Below are positions 22,218 through 22,675 of a DNA stretch of 22,675 nt, in pieces; position 1 is the first letter of the stretch; the number at the start of each line of letters is the position of its first letter. The position numbers were made by a program, and so were the translations under genes. The stretch comes from Verrucomicrobiota bacterium (GTDB lineage Bacteria; Verrucomicrobiota; Verrucomicrobiia; Opitutales; Opitutaceae), in contig JAEZUE010000072.1 in NCBI GenBank assembly GCA_023443455.1, positions 1 to 22,675 on the forward strand. Direction: 5' to 3'. A model generated the notes under the pieces. That model searched no databases. It was given only the letters and a program-made list of their open reading frames with translations, and was not told where the DNA came from.

Positions 22218-22675
22218 TCAGCTCGCCTCGTCGGCGGCCGGGAGCGGCTCGCCCTCGGGGATCTCGCCGCCGAAGGGCAGCGAGATGCGGAGCTTCTTGT
22301 AGATCGGCAGACCGGTGCCGGCCGGGATGAGGTGACCCATGATCACGTTCTCCTTGAAGCCCTTCAGGCCGTCGACCTTGCCGAGCGTGGAGGCGTCGGT
22401 GAGCACGCGGGTCGTCTCCTGGAAGGAGGCGGCCGAGATGAAGCTCTCGGTCTCGAGCGAGGCCTTGGTGATGCCAAGGAGGATCGGCTCGCCCTCGGCG
22501 GGCTTGCCACCGGCTTCGACGATGCGGCGGTTGTCGCGGATGAAGGAACCGCGGTCGACCTGCTCGCCCCAGAACCACTCGGTGTCGCCCGGATCGGTGA
22601 TGCGGACCTTGCGGAGCATCTGCCGGATGATGACCTCGATGTGCTTGTCGTTGATGGTGACGCCCTGGAGACGGT
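22218..22675 (-). CDS. rpoC: RNA polymerase subunit beta', C-terminal fragment (cut by window end)
   Basis: The last 151 or so residues of the largest catalytic subunit of RNA polymerase. RLQGVTINDKHIEVIIRQML at the start of the fragment, ILLGITKASLETESFISAAS, FQETTRVLTDASTLGKVDGL and KENVIMGHLIPAGTGLPIYK match the conserved C-terminal region (segment H, clamp and jaw side). The frame continues beyond the right edge: the two bases at 22675-22674 fit the end of a Tyr codon before RLQGV. The protein ends with a short acidic tail (PEGEPLPAADEAS). A strong intrinsic terminator follows, so rpoC is the last gene of its operon here; rpoB would be expected to the right in the usual rpoBC order. Confidence 0.97.
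   Translation of the reverse strand, partial: RLQGVTINDKHIEVIIRQMLRKVRITDPGDTEWFWGEQVDRGSFIRDNRRIVEAGGKPAEGEPILLGITKASLETESFISAASFQETTRVLTDASTLGKVDGLKGFKENVIMGHLIPAGTGLPIYKKLRISLPFGGEIPEGEPLPAADEAS

Overview
This is a GC-rich (clearly above 60 % by eye), gene-dense chromosomal stretch from a Gram-negative bacterium. The combination points to the Verrucomicrobiota, probably near Opitutaceae, but this is inference from gene content only. The clues are a PEP-CTERM-anchored protein with autotransporter-type beta-strand repeats, a PPi-dependent phosphofructokinase, a repeat protein with D-x-x-AAL-x-W motifs next to dsbD and trmO, and weak or absent Shine-Dalgarno sequences at most starts. I see no rRNA, tRNA, transposase, integrase, phage gene or CRISPR array, so most of the window looks like core genome. 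The first 33 bases (a run of 27 C) look like a contig-end artefact.

Layout. 121-2673: aldo/keto reductase and an M32 carboxypeptidase, both on minus. 2674-3030: gene-free, with a perfect 38-bp palindrome. 3031-7289: a tight minus-strand cluster dsbD > membrane-anchored repeat protein > trmO. 7436-9255: a membrane-anchored SGNH-like hydrolase (+) meets a secreted alpha/beta hydrolase (-) tail to tail with overlapping stop codons. 9355-10380: PqiA-family membrane protein (+). 10381-10496: a pair of 20-bp hairpins between convergent genes. 10497-11213: signal peptidase I (-), divergent from a YgiQ-type radical SAM gene (11446-13485, +), with a 21-bp perfect inverted repeat between them. 13486-13641: a second pair of the same kind of hairpin. 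13642-15380: a sugar-nucleotidyltransferase-like gene coupled by ATGA to a PIG-L deacetylase. 15385-16293: EamA transporter (-). 16510-18204: PEP-CTERM beta-strand-repeat protein (-). 18777-19490: SRAP/HMCES protein (+). 19603-20862: pfp (-), with terminator. 21338-22123: a stand-alone PAS protein whose C-terminal half resembles a histidine-kinase dimerisation domain without the histidine. 22218-22675: the C-terminal end of rpoC (-), with terminator, running off the window.

Functional themes. Several products act at or beyond the inner membrane: DsbD (reducing power to the periplasm), LepB (signal peptide removal), PqiA-like protein (envelope lipid traffic or stress in characterised relatives), the secreted hydrolases and the PEP-CTERM surface protein. 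Housekeeping genes are trmO (tRNA modification), yedK-like (abasic-site protection), pfp (glycolysis) and rpoC.

I found no clear new defence or mobile system. The signals most worth checking are the paired 9+2+9 hairpins (REP-like family), the two long perfect palindromes, the degenerate PAS/HisKA protein, the coupled nucleotidyltransferase/deacetylase pair and the SGNH-like protein with altered catalytic blocks.
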